Below are positions 17,989 to 26,150 of a DNA stretch of 64,000 nt, in pieces. Location: the NCBI GenBank assembly GCA_934090795.1, contig CAKOJQ010000002.1, positions 1-64,000 on the forward strand, given 5' to 3'. Each line of letters opens with the position of its first letter. The stretch's first letter is position 1. A model generated the notes under the pieces. It did not search any database. It had not been told where the DNA came from and worked only from the letters and a program-made list of their open reading frames with translations. Made by a program: the position numbers and the translations under genes. The stretch is from an uncultured Bacilli bacterium. GTDB taxonomy: Bacteria > Bacillota_I > Bacilli_A > RF39 > UBA660.

Positions 17989-18741
17989 ATGAAAACCAAA
18001 ATACAGGTATTTATTGTAGATGATAACAAAGAAGTTATCAATGAAGTAAAGAAGTATTTTAGTAGTAAGAATGTTGGTGTAGAAATAGTAGGATCTTGTT
18101 CTAATGGAGAAGATGCTTTAATTGAATTAAAAGAAAATTATGGTAGTTATGATTTAGTTTTAATGGATTTAGTTATACCAAAGAGAGATGGACTTAGCGT
18201 CTTAGAAGAATTAAAGAAAGAAAATATAAATATTAAAAGTATAATTACTACATGTATAAATTCAGTGGATATAATTAAAAAGTGTATGGATGTTGGGGTA
18301 AGTTATTATATGTTAAAACCATATAATTTAGATTCTTTAGCTGATATTATTAAAAGAATTGTTAATAATCAAAATAAAATAAGAATTGATAATAAAGACT
18401 TACAACAAGCTATAACAAATTTATTACATTCACTTGGAATGCCTAGTCATATTAAAGGTTATAGTTACATTAGAGATAGTATTAGTTTAATGTATAATAA
18501 ACCTAGTATGTTAGGTGCTATTACAAAAGAATTATATCCGGAAATTGCTAGTATGTATGATACAACTTCATCAAGAGTTGAAAGAGCAATAAGACATGCA
18601 ATTGAGGTTAGTTGGACTAGAGGAGATTATGAAGTAATGGAAGAAATATTTGGTCACTCTGTTGATTATGATAGAGCAAAACCAACTAATTCAGAGTTCA
18701 TAGCTACTTTAGCAGATAAATTAAGATTAGAAATACATTAA
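17989..18741 (+). CDS. spo0A: Spo0A, master response regulator of sporulation
   Basis: A 250-aa response regulator. The N-terminal receiver has the acidic pair in IVDDNKE, the phosphorylated Asp in LVLMDLVIP (about residue 58), Thr in IITTC and Lys in MLKPYN. The C-terminal Spo0A DNA-binding domain contains SSRVERAIRHAIEVSW and AKPTNSEFIATLADKLRLE, which are nearly identical to Bacillus Spo0A and diagnostic. When phosphorylated it should bind 0A boxes and start sporulation. The GGAGAG ribosome site is well placed. It is transcribed apart from the receptor array but lies directly beside it, which makes it the obvious candidate target of those receptors. Confidence 0.97.
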   Translation: MKTKIQVFIVDDNKEVINEVKKYFSSKNVGVEIVGSCSNGEDALIELKENYGSYDLVLMDLVIPKRDGLSVLEELKKENINIKSIITTCINSVDIIKKCMDVGVSYYMLKPYNLDSLADIIKRIVNNQNKIRIDNKDLQQAITNLLHSLGMPSHIKGYSYIRDSISLMYNKPSMLGAITKELYPEIASMYDTTSSRVERAIRHAIEVSWTRGDYEVMEEIFGHSVDYDRAKPTNSEFIATLADKLRLEIH

Positions 18742-18744
18742 TTA

Positions 18745-18769
18745 AGGATAGCTTAGGCTGTTCTTTTTT
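18745..18769 (+). terminator. spo0A terminator (within cassette copy 1)
   Basis: AGGATAGC (18745-18752) pairs with GCTGTTCT (18757-18764) through two G-U pairs, followed by T. The same hairpin follows leuS in copy 2. Confidence 0.65.
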
Positions 18770-18822
18770 AGATAAAATTTTTTTATTTTTCGGAAAATCG
18801 CAAAATTTTGTTAAAAAAAGTA

Positions 18823-18850
18823 TTGACATAATAAATTTTAGTTGTAAAAT
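18823..18850 (+). promoter_or_regulatory. Sigma-A promoter of peptide gene, copy 1
   Basis: A perfect -35 TTGACA (18823-18828) and a -10 TAAAAT (18845-18850) are 16 bp apart. A 10-bp palindrome CAAAATTTTG lies just upstream (18801-18810) and could be an operator. The whole region is conserved between the two copies. Confidence 0.75.
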
Positions 18851-18881
18851 ATTGATTAAATTTATTTAAAGGAGAAAAGGT

Positions 18882-18998
18882 ATGGCTAAAGTATTTAAAG
18901 AAATTAATTTTATTATTTCTAAAAATATCAATGTTAAATACAATTGTGGTTTTAACTTTGGCTGCGCATGCCTTAATATTGAAAATAGTTGGCGTTAA
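18882..18998 (+). CDS. 38-aa three-cysteine peptide, copy 1
   Basis: The peptide starts MAKVFKEINF and ends in NIENSWR. The middle has YNCGFNFGCACLN, with three Cys at positions 22, 28 and 30. There is no signal peptide or double-Gly leader site. A strong promoter, the ribosome site AAAGGAG 5-10 bp before ATG, and an encoded twin whose only coding difference is silent (ATT/ATC for Ile33) argue that it is a real gene. It could be a modified peptide (RiPP) precursor, a small metal-binding protein, a leader peptide or a toxin-like peptide. No maturation enzyme lies nearby. Confidence 0.75.
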   Translation: MAKVFKEINFIISKNINVKYNCGFNFGCACLNIENSWR

Positions 18999-19030
18999 AG
19001 AGTGTTATTTTGCTCTTTGGCGTCTTTTTT
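18991..19030 (+). terminator. Terminator overlapping the peptide stop codon, copy 1
   Basis: A 12-bp stem pairs 18991-19002 with 19013-19024 (three G-U pairs) and is followed by six T. The left arm includes the last Trp-Arg codons and the stop, so a terminating ribosome would cover it. rel begins 17 bp later. Confidence 0.85.
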
Positions 19031-19046
19031 AATTGGGAGGTGTTTT

Positions 19047-20486
19047 ATGAAAAATATTACTATTGATGATTTGCTTGAAAAATTAAAGGAATACAATGCG
19101 GAGGAAGTAGAAATTGTTAATAAAGCATATAAATATGCAAAAAATTTACATGCAGGACAATTTCGGCAAAGCGGAGAACCTTATATAAATCATCCTCTTA
19201 ATGTAGCATATATTTTATGTGAAATGCATGCTGATAGAGATACTATATGTGCTGGATTACTTCATGATACATTAGAAGATACTAATATAACAAAAGAAGA
19301 TATTGCACATGACTTTAATCAAAATATTGCTAATTTAGTAGATGGAGTTACAAAGTTATCTAAAATGAATTTTTCTTCTAAACAAGATCAAAATTATGCA
19401 AATACGAGAAAGATTATAACTGGTATAACTGATGATGTTAGAATTATTATAATTAAACTTGCTGATAGACTTCATAATATGAGAACTTTAGAGTTTAAAT
19501 CTGAATTTAAACAAAAGGAAAATTCACTTGAAACTATGGAAATATTTGTTCCTCTTGCTTATTATATAGGAGCTTATAGAATAAAGAGTGAGCTTGAAGA
19601 TTTATCGTTAAAATATTTGAAACCTGATATGTATAAAACGATAGAAGAAAGGAAATTAAAAATTGAAGAATCTAGTAAAGATTGTTTAATGGAAATGTTA
19701 GGTAAAATAGAAACATTACTTAATGATAGAAATATTCCTAATGAGATAAAAGTTAGAACTAAAAATATTTATGGAATATATAAAAGATTAAATGAAGGGC
19801 ATAAGATATCTGATATACATGATTTATTAGCACTTAAAATAATGGTAGATGAAATATCGAATTGTTATTTGACTTTAGGATTAATACATAAAGAATATCA
19901 TCCTATAAATGAGAAATTTAAAGATTATATTTGTAATCCTAAAACAAATATGTATAGAAGTTTACATACAACTGTGTTTGGACCGGATGAAAGAATTGTA
20001 CAAACTCAAATAAGAACATTTGAGATGGATAGAGTAGCATCTTTTGGTCTTACTGCATATTGGGATGAACAAAAAGGAAGAGCAAGAGATGTAATGCAGG
20101 AAGATTTAAAACAAAAATTTCAATTCTTTAAATCTTTAATAGAAATTAATTCTATGTTTGGGGATAACCAACAATTTGTTAATCAAGTAAAGAATGAATT
20201 ATTTGCAGATAGAATTTATGTTTATACAACTAAAGGAGATATTATAGAACTTCCAAAAGGGGCTACACCAATAGATTTTGCATATAAAATACATACTGAT
20301 ATAGGTAATACGATGGTTGGCGTATTTGTTAATGATGAATATGTACCAGTTGATTATGTTTTACATAATAAGGATAGAGTAAGAATAGTTACAGATGATT
20401 ATTCTTTTGGGCCAAGAGAGGATTGGATTGAGAAAGCTCAAACTAGCCTGGCTAAAAAGAAAATAAGAGAGTTTAATAGGAGATAG
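19047..20486 (+). CDS. rel: RelA/SpoT-family (p)ppGpp synthetase/hydrolase, short form
   Basis: A 479-aa bifunctional alarmone enzyme. The HD hydrolase domain has YINHPLNVAYIL and LLHDTLEDT. The synthetase domain has NIYGIYKRL, MYRSLHTTVFGP and VQTQIRTFEMD. A TGS domain follows (IYVYTTKGDIIELPKGATPI) and ends the protein. Full-length Rel proteins have about 730 residues, with helical, zinc-finger and ACT/RRM domains after TGS; those ribosome-binding parts are absent. The ATG at 19047 follows GGGAGG. Its transcription must start within or read through the peptide cassette, since only 17 bp separate the terminator from the start. Confidence 0.93.
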   Translation: MKNITIDDLLEKLKEYNAEEVEIVNKAYKYAKNLHAGQFRQSGEPYINHPLNVAYILCEMHADRDTICAGLLHDTLEDTNITKEDIAHDFNQNIANLVDGVTKLSKMNFSSKQDQNYANTRKIITGITDDVRIIIIKLADRLHNMRTLEFKSEFKQKENSLETMEIFVPLAYYIGAYRIKSELEDLSLKYLKPDMYKTIEERKLKIEESSKDCLMEMLGKIETLLNDRNIPNEIKVRTKNIYGIYKRLNEGHKISDIHDLLALKIMVDEISNCYLTLGLIHKEYHPINEKFKDYICNPKTNMYRSLHTTVFGPDERIVQTQIRTFEMDRVASFGLTAYWDEQKGRARDVMQEDLKQKFQFFKSLIEINSMFGDNQQFVNQVKNELFADRIYVYTTKGDIIELPKGATPIDFAYKIHTDIGNTMVGVFVNDEYVPVDYVLHNKDRVRIVTDDYSFGPREDWIEKAQTSLAKKKIREFNRR

Positions 20487-20495
20487 GAGAAAAAT

Positions 20496-22157
20496 ATGAA
20501 TTTAAAAGATTATTTTGGATATTGTGATGATAACAATTTTGATATTGTTTCAAGATATATGAGAGAATTAAATATAGATTTAGAGCAAGTATATAATTTT
20601 AATTATCCTTTTTTTAAGGGAAATTATGAAAGAAATTTTGGAAATTTTTTGCAAAATAAAAAATTGAATTATGATTCCATGTCACCTAGTGATATTTTTA
20701 AGTATATTGCACCTTATTTTGAAAATATACCTAATTGGAATAATCCTGGTACTATGATAAACGTAATTCCACCAGTAAATTTAACATCTCTTGCTGTAAC
20801 AAATATTGCAAATATGTATAATCCAAATTTTGCTCAAGATACTTATTCCGGTATGTTAATTACTTCTGAGTTGGAGGTATCTAAATATATAAGTGATTTA
20901 GTTGGATGGAATTATAAAAAATCGCATGGAACATTTACTTTTGGTGGTAAGGGAACAAATCTTTATGCTACAAAAGTTGCTTTAAATAAAGTTGATAAAA
21001 AAAGTACCGTTAATGGATTGGAAAGAAATAAATACTTTATGATAACTAGTAAAAATGGACATCCTTGTCATTATGAGGTTTGTAATTGGTTAGGAATAGG
21101 AACTTCTAATTGTTATGAAATAGAGTGTAATAAAGACGGCAAAATAAATTTGGCATTTGTTGAAAAAATAATCGACGAAAATATAAAGAAAGGAAAATTA
21201 TTTCTAGGATATAATTTAACTGCTGGTAGTACTAATGAACTTTTAGTTGATGATATTAAAAAAATCTTTTATTTGAATAAAAAAATTGTAAAAAAATATA
21301 ATTTAAGTTATATTCCTCACATTCATGCAGATGCAGTTTTGGGATGGGTTTACTTGTTTTTTAATACATATGATTTTGAAACTAATCCCTTGTGTATTGA
21401 TGAAATTTCATTAAAAAAAATAAAAAGTTTAAATAAAAAAATTCAAGAATTAAAATATGTAGATTCGATTGGCGTTGATTTTCATAAAACAGGGTTTTGT
21501 CCATATACATCAAGTATTATTTTATTTAAAAATAAAGATGATTATTTTACACTTTGTGAAAATGACAATGTAGAATTAGATGACATTTGTTATGGAAATT
21601 ATAATCCTTATCATTCTACATTGGAATTAACAAGACCGTCAATTGGGCCTGTAAGTGCTTTATGTTCATTAAAATCATTGGGTATATCTGGTTTTCAAAA
21701 AATAGTTGCGAATATGTTTAGCTGTTCAGAATATTTTAGGAAAAAGCTATGTGAAAATCCTAAAATAAGCTTAATAAATGGTGAAACAGAAGGAATAGCT
21801 TCTTTATTTATAATTAAGCCTTTAAAATATAAAGAATTTGATATAAAAAAAGTAAAAAAATATTCAAATATAGAAATAGATGAGATAAAAAATTATAATA
21901 TAAATTATGGAAAATATATTTTAAAAAAATCTATCAAAAATGAAATACATTTTATTTTCACATCTTCAAGAAGTTATAAATTACCTGGCACAGAAATTAA
22001 AATAGGTGCACTTAAAACATACCCTATGTCTGTATATATGACTTTTGATAAAGTAGATGAAATTATAAATGAAATAAATGCATCTATTGATAGCTATGAA
22101 CAAGAAAAAATTAGTGACGAAAAACTAGAATTAGATGATAATATGGTGTATAGATAA
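20496..22157 (+). CDS. PLP-dependent group II decarboxylase-like protein
   Basis: A 553-aa fold-type I PLP enzyme, probably an amino-acid decarboxylase. It contains the cofactor stretch TFTFGGKGTNLYATKVAL, the Asp of HIHADAVLGW, and the Schiff-base Lys in SIGVDFHKTGFCPY. These match the glutamate/tyrosine/diaminobutyrate decarboxylase group; the substrate cannot be told. It begins 9 bp after rel with AGGAG, so it is read as part of the rel transcript. Its codons are more A-rich than the neighbours (long AAA runs), which may mean later acquisition together with the nucleotidyltransferase. Confidence 0.8.
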   Translation: MNLKDYFGYCDDNNFDIVSRYMRELNIDLEQVYNFNYPFFKGNYERNFGNFLQNKKLNYDSMSPSDIFKYIAPYFENIPNWNNPGTMINVIPPVNLTSLAVTNIANMYNPNFAQDTYSGMLITSELEVSKYISDLVGWNYKKSHGTFTFGGKGTNLYATKVALNKVDKKSTVNGLERNKYFMITSKNGHPCHYEVCNWLGIGTSNCYEIECNKDGKINLAFVEKIIDENIKKGKLFLGYNLTAGSTNELLVDDIKKIFYLNKKIVKKYNLSYIPHIHADAVLGWVYLFFNTYDFETNPLCIDEISLKKIKSLNKKIQELKYVDSIGVDFHKTGFCPYTSSIILFKNKDDYFTLCENDNVELDDICYGNYNPYHSTLELTRPSIGPVSALCSLKSLGISGFQKIVANMFSCSEYFRKKLCENPKISLINGETEGIASLFIIKPLKYKEFDIKKVKKYSNIEIDEIKNYNINYGKYILKKSIKNEIHFIFTSSRSYKLPGTEIKIGALKTYPMSVYMTFDKVDEIINEINASIDSYEQEKISDEKLELDDNMVYR

Positions 22158-22186
22158 AATGATAATTAATAAAAAGGATGATTAAT

Positions 22187-23008
22187 ATGGAAATAGAACA
22201 ATTTAATGATGAAATACAAATAGTTAAACAATTATTAGATTCGTTAACATCATTTAAATATGATTCAATAACTTTATATGGATCGGCATATAATAAAGAA
22301 ACTTTTGAAAAAGATTTATCTGATATTGATATAATTGTAATGTCAAAAAAATTTAATGATTATAATCTTAATAGTATTGTTAACGAACTTAAAATAAAAA
22401 ATATAAACTTTAGAGAAAAGTCTCCAAAAATTATAATTGATAATCTCTGCGCAAGAATTGAATTTTATGTCAAATTTGAAAAAATAAGTATTGATGTAAC
22501 ATTATGCGGAGGATTAATTCCAAATATTGATGAATTAATAAAAAATGCTTGGTATGATAGTTTTGAAGCATTAATGGGTGGAGTATATATTTATTCAAAA
22601 ACTATTTATGGAATGATTCCGGATTATGAATTATTTAAGGAAAAATATTATCCTTTTTATAATGATGAATTAAGAAAAAAAAGGTTAAAAATTTTATGTG
22701 AAAAATTAGAAATTTACAATAAAAAAATAGAGTATAATTACAATATTAAAAGTACTGAAACTATTGATATGTTAATAAAAGCAAGAAAATATTTTATTAA
22801 AATCCTATTTATATATTATAAAAAATATTATTGGTCACCTGAAAAACATATATATTATCAATTAAATAATTTTTTAAATCTTGATGAAGAAACTAAAAAA
22901 ATATTAACATTTTCATGTGGAGATATATTTGAATGTTCAAAAAAGTATTTAAATGTATCAAAAATGTATTTATCTTTGATCAAAAAGGAAATTTTAGATA
23001 ATTTTTAA
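22187..23008 (+). CDS. Nucleotidyltransferase-domain protein
   Basis: A 273-aa protein with a pol-beta-type nucleotidyltransferase motif, LYGSAYNKETFEKDLSDIDI, in which GS and the D-x-D pair would bind metal and nucleotide. The rest is helical, with many Lys and Tyr. Such proteins include aminoglycoside adenylyltransferases and minimal NTases of MNT/HEPN pairs, but no HEPN partner is encoded here. The ATG at 22187 has AAAGGA at 8-9 bp; another ATG three codons earlier is too close to it. It lies 29 bp after the decarboxylase, which suggests a two-gene cargo unit. Confidence 0.7.
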   Translation: MEIEQFNDEIQIVKQLLDSLTSFKYDSITLYGSAYNKETFEKDLSDIDIIVMSKKFNDYNLNSIVNELKIKNINFREKSPKIIIDNLCARIEFYVKFEKISIDVTLCGGLIPNIDELIKNAWYDSFEALMGGVYIYSKTIYGMIPDYELFKEKYYPFYNDELRKKRLKILCEKLEIYNKKIEYNYNIKSTETIDMLIKARKYFIKILFIYYKKYYWSPEKHIYYQLNNFLNLDEETKKILTFSCGDIFECSKKYLNVSKMYLSLIKKEILDNF

Positions 23009-23120
23009 AATAATTAGTGAAGAATAAAATATGATAATTTTTAAATTATTAACAAATTATTAATGTATATGTTATAATAAAATCATTAGATGAAATGCAA
23101 TTACGAAGGAGTTGATTGTT

Positions 23121-25544
23121 ATGTACAATTTTAAAGAAGTAGAGGAAAAATGGGAAAAGAGATGGGATGAAGAAAAAAGTTTTAAAGCTATAGATTTTCA
23201 TCCAACTAAGCCTAAATATTATGTGTTATATGAATTTTTTAATATAAGTGGAAATTTACATATGGGTCATTTAAAAGGTTCTGTTCCAGCGGATGCACTT
23301 GCTAGAATGAAAAGATTTCAAGGTTATAATGTCTTATTCCCAATAGGTGGTGATTCTTTTGGTTTACCTGCTGAAAATGCGGCAATTAAAACAGGAATAG
23401 ATCCTAAAATATTTGTTACTAATGGAATGAAAAATGTTCTTGCTCAATCTAAAAGAATTGGTTTGTCATTTGATTATGATAGAGTGTTTGCAACTAGTGA
23501 TGAAGATTATTATAAATGGACACAATGGATATTTTTACAATTTTTTAAAAATGGCAAAGCATATAAAAAGAAAGGCGTTGTAAACTTTTGTCCTAATTGT
23601 AAGACCGTACTTTCTAATGAAGATTCTCAAGGTGGAATTTGTGATAGATGCCATGGCAAAGTAATTCAAGATGAAAGATGGGTATGGTTCTTAAAGATGA
23701 GAGAATACTCTGAAAAACTTCTTGGTAATGTTGATAGAATTAATATGAATGAGAACTTGAAAGAACTTCAAAGAAATTGGATAGGTAAGAGTGAAGGATT
23801 AAAAGTATCATTTGAAATAGTTGATGAAAAAAATAATAAATTAACTGATGCTGAAATATTTACTACTTGTCCTGAAACTATATATGGAATTACATTTATG
23901 GTTATGGCTCCTGAACATGAATTAATTAGTAAGTTAAAAGATAATATTAAAAATTATGAAGAAGTTAAAAAATATCAAGAAGAAACAAGATACAGAAGTG
24001 AACTTGATCGAATTAGTAATCAAAAAGAAAAGACTGGATGTATATTAGATGGATTATATGCAATTAATCCAGTTAATGGAAGAAAAGTTCCAATTTATAT
24101 TGCTGATTTTGTTTTAGCAGGATATGGTACGGGAATGGTTATGGCTGTTCCTACTCATGATCAAAGAGATTATGAATTTGCTAAAGAATTTAATATTCCA
24201 ATGATTCAAGTCATAGAAGGCGATGTAAGTAATAACTCAGTTGAAAAGATGGAATATTTAAATAATAATTATAAGATGATGAACTCTGATGAATTTAGTG
24301 GTTTACCGGTTAAAGAAGCTAAAGAAAAGATTGTTGATAAATTAGTAAATACTCATGTTGGTGAAAAAGTTGTTAATTACAAAATGCAAGATTGGTCATT
24401 CAATAGACAAAGATACTGGGGAGAACCGTTCCCAATCGTATTCTGTGATAAATGTGGAACTGTTCCAGTACCTGAAGAAGAATTGCCTGTTAGATTACCA
24501 CAAACTGATGATTATATGGCAAGAGAAGATGGTGCATCTCCTTTATCTAAAATAGAAGATTGGGTAAATTGTAAATGTCCTAAGTGTGGCGGACCAGCAA
24601 AAAGAGAAACTGATACAATGCCTAACTGGGCTGGATCAAGTTGGTACTGGCTTAGATATTGTGATCCTAAAAATAATGAGAAATTAGCAGATTTTGATAA
24701 ACTTAAGTATTGGGGAAGTGTTGATTGCTATACAGGTGGTACTGAACATATAACTAGACATGTACTATATGCATTCTTCTGGCAAAACTTCTTGTATGAA
24801 ATAGGTGCTGTACCTTCAAGAGATCCATTCATAAGAAAAATGGGTAGTGGTTTAATTTTAGATGATACTGGAAAGAAAATGAGTAAGAGTTCTGCTAATG
24901 GTGTATCTCCTATGGAAGTTATTGATAAATATGGCTCAGATGTAGCAAGACTTCATGTTCATTTCTTAGGTGGTTATGAAGATAATATAGCTTGGACATA
25001 TGATGGAATAAATGGAATAGTTAACTTTATTAATAAAGTATGGGATTTACAAAATATTGTAAAAGAAGATGAAGAATTATCAAGTGAACAAGAATATGAC
25101 TTAAATTCACTTATTAAAAAAGTAACTGAAGATTTAGAAGATTTAAAATTAAATACATCTATTGCAGCTTGCATGAGTTATCTTAAAAAAGTTAAGGAAC
25201 GTGGATATATTACTAAGAGAGAATTAAAATCATTCTTAATTGTATTAAACCCACTTGCACCTCATATAACTAGTGAGTTATTTGAAATCGTATTTAATAA
25301 AAATATAATTGAAGAATTATGGCCAAAATATGAAGAAAATAAATTAGTAAAAAACACCTTTAATTTAGTTGTTCAAGTTAATGGTAAGATTAGAGGAAAA
25401 ATAGAAGTTACAACAGATACTCCAGAAGAAGAAATGTTTGAACTTGCTAAGTCTATTGATAATGTTAAAACATTTATAGATAATAAAGAAATAGTTAAAG
25501 TTATAACTGTTCCTAGGAAGTTAGTTAATATTGTTGTTAAATGA
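23121..25544 (+). CDS. leuS: Leucyl-tRNA synthetase
   Basis: An 807-aa class I aminoacyl-tRNA synthetase of normal bacterial length. It has the HIGH-like NISGNLHMGHLKG, a zinc-binding CPNC/CDRC pair, the editing domain with TTCPETIYGITFM and GTGMVMAVPTHDQRDYEFA, and the KMSKS motif GKKMSKSSANGVSP. The C-terminal domain ends in VQVNGKIRGKIEV. The ATG at 23121 stands 9 bp after AAGGAG; a TTG three codons earlier is not needed. There is no T-box leader upstream. The stop is followed 6 bp later by cassette copy 2, whose first hairpin serves as terminator. Confidence 0.98.
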   Translation: MYNFKEVEEKWEKRWDEEKSFKAIDFHPTKPKYYVLYEFFNISGNLHMGHLKGSVPADALARMKRFQGYNVLFPIGGDSFGLPAENAAIKTGIDPKIFVTNGMKNVLAQSKRIGLSFDYDRVFATSDEDYYKWTQWIFLQFFKNGKAYKKKGVVNFCPNCKTVLSNEDSQGGICDRCHGKVIQDERWVWFLKMREYSEKLLGNVDRINMNENLKELQRNWIGKSEGLKVSFEIVDEKNNKLTDAEIFTTCPETIYGITFMVMAPEHELISKLKDNIKNYEEVKKYQEETRYRSELDRISNQKEKTGCILDGLYAINPVNGRKVPIYIADFVLAGYGTGMVMAVPTHDQRDYEFAKEFNIPMIQVIEGDVSNNSVEKMEYLNNNYKMMNSDEFSGLPVKEAKEKIVDKLVNTHVGEKVVNYKMQDWSFNRQRYWGEPFPIVFCDKCGTVPVPEEELPVRLPQTDDYMAREDGASPLSKIEDWVNCKCPKCGGPAKRETDTMPNWAGSSWYWLRYCDPKNNEKLADFDKLKYWGSVDCYTGGTEHITRHVLYAFFWQNFLYEIGAVPSRDPFIRKMGSGLILDDTGKKMSKSSANGVSPMEVIDKYGSDVARLHVHFLGGYEDNIAWTYDGINGIVNFINKVWDLQNIVKEDEELSSEQEYDLNSLIKKVTEDLEDLKLNTSIAACMSYLKKVKERGYITKRELKSFLIVLNPLAPHITSELFEIVFNKNIIEELWPKYEENKLVKNTFNLVVQVNGKIRGKIEVTTDTPEEEMFELAKSIDNVKTFIDNKEIVKVITVPRKLVNIVVK

Positions 25545-25556
25545 GTATAATAATTA

Positions 25557-25581
25557 AGGATAGCTTTGGCTGTTCTTTTTT
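25557..25581 (+). terminator. leuS terminator (within cassette copy 2)
   Basis: AGGATAGC pairs with GCTGTTCT, as in copy 1, followed by T. Confidence 0.65.
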
Positions 25582-25634
25582 AGATAAAATCTTTTTATTT
25601 TTCGGAAAATCGCAAAATTTTGTTAAAAAAAGTA

Positions 25635-25662
25635 TTGACATAATAAATTTTAGTTGTAAAAT
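25635..25662 (+). promoter_or_regulatory. Sigma-A promoter of peptide gene, copy 2
   Basis: TTGACA and TAAAAT are 16 bp apart, identical to copy 1, and the upstream CAAAATTTTG palindrome is also kept. Confidence 0.75.
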
Positions 25663-25693
25663 ATTGATTAAATTTATTTAAAGGAGAAAAGGT

Positions 25694-25810
25694 ATGGCTA
25701 AAGTATTTAAAGAAATTAATTTTATTATTTCTAAAAATATCAATGTTAAATACAATTGTGGTTTTAACTTTGGCTGCGCATGCCTTAATATCGAAAATAG
25801 TTGGCGTTAA
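25694..25810 (+). CDS. 38-aa three-cysteine peptide, copy 2
   Basis: The translation is identical to copy 1, including the three Cys of NCGFNFGCACLN. The single base difference (ATC for ATT at codon 33) is silent. What follows is a gene remnant rather than rel, so the peptide is not tied to one downstream gene; this favours a free-standing function over a rel-specific leader. Confidence 0.75.
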   Translation: MAKVFKEINFIISKNINVKYNCGFNFGCACLNIENSWR

Positions 25811-25841
25811 AGAGTGCTATTTTGCTCTTTGACGCCTTTTT
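25803..25841 (+). terminator. Terminator overlapping the peptide stop codon, copy 2
   Basis: The stem pairs 25803-25814 with 25825-25836, and two of the G-U pairs in copy 1 are Watson-Crick here (G-C and T-A). Five T follow. The changes keep or strengthen the stem. Confidence 0.85.
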
Positions 25842-25911
25842 AATAAATGTATATCATAATTCATGCTCTATAAACAAAGAATTAGTATTATTTATAAAAA
25901 GTTTACAATAA

Positions 25912-26148
25912 AATAATTTTTTAATTTTGCTGATTTCATCTTCAAATAAGGAAAAAGTTAATAATGATTTAAAAAATATATCAGAATATATTTTATTTGA
26001 TGAAATTTATACAAAAGAAAATTTTGAAAATTTTGATTTTGAAACAATTGAATGTTTTGATGGTGGACCGTATATTGAAAAAGATAATCAAGATAATTTT
26101 GCTTTTTATAAACAAACTTATTATATTGGAAAGAGAAAGGAAAGATAA
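25912..26148 (+). pseudogene. Gene remnant (C-terminal fragment?)
   Basis: An open frame of 79 codons without a ribosome site or ATG near its start; a TAA stands directly upstream at 25909. The protein is acidic (SEYILFDEIYTKENFENF, ending in YYIGKRKER) and looks like the tail of a larger protein, perhaps cut when the cassette arrived about 70 bp to the left. I do not recognise the family. It stops 2 bp before the first S51 gene and supplies that gene's ribosome site. Confidence 0.4.
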
Positions 26149-26150
26149 AA

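Larger units (their letters stand above)
18739..19030 (+). repeat. Duplicated peptide cassette, copy 1
   Basis: This 292-bp block is repeated at 25551-25842 with six single-base differences. It contains a terminator, a promoter, a ribosome site, a 38-codon gene and a second terminator. The block begins inside the spo0A stop codon, so copy 1 also supplies the spo0A terminator. Confidence 0.95.
25551..25842 (+). repeat. Duplicated peptide cassette, copy 2
   Basis: Direct repeat of 18739-19030, offset by 6,812 bp. Six differences were found: two in the upstream region, one silent change in the peptide gene and three in the terminal hairpin. The surrounding sequences are unrelated, so the unit moved or was copied as a block. 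Confidence 0.95.

Noticed and set aside
23009..23120. T-box leader before leuS
   Set aside because: The gap is only about 110 bp and lacks a specifier stem, the T-box sequence and an attenuator hairpin.
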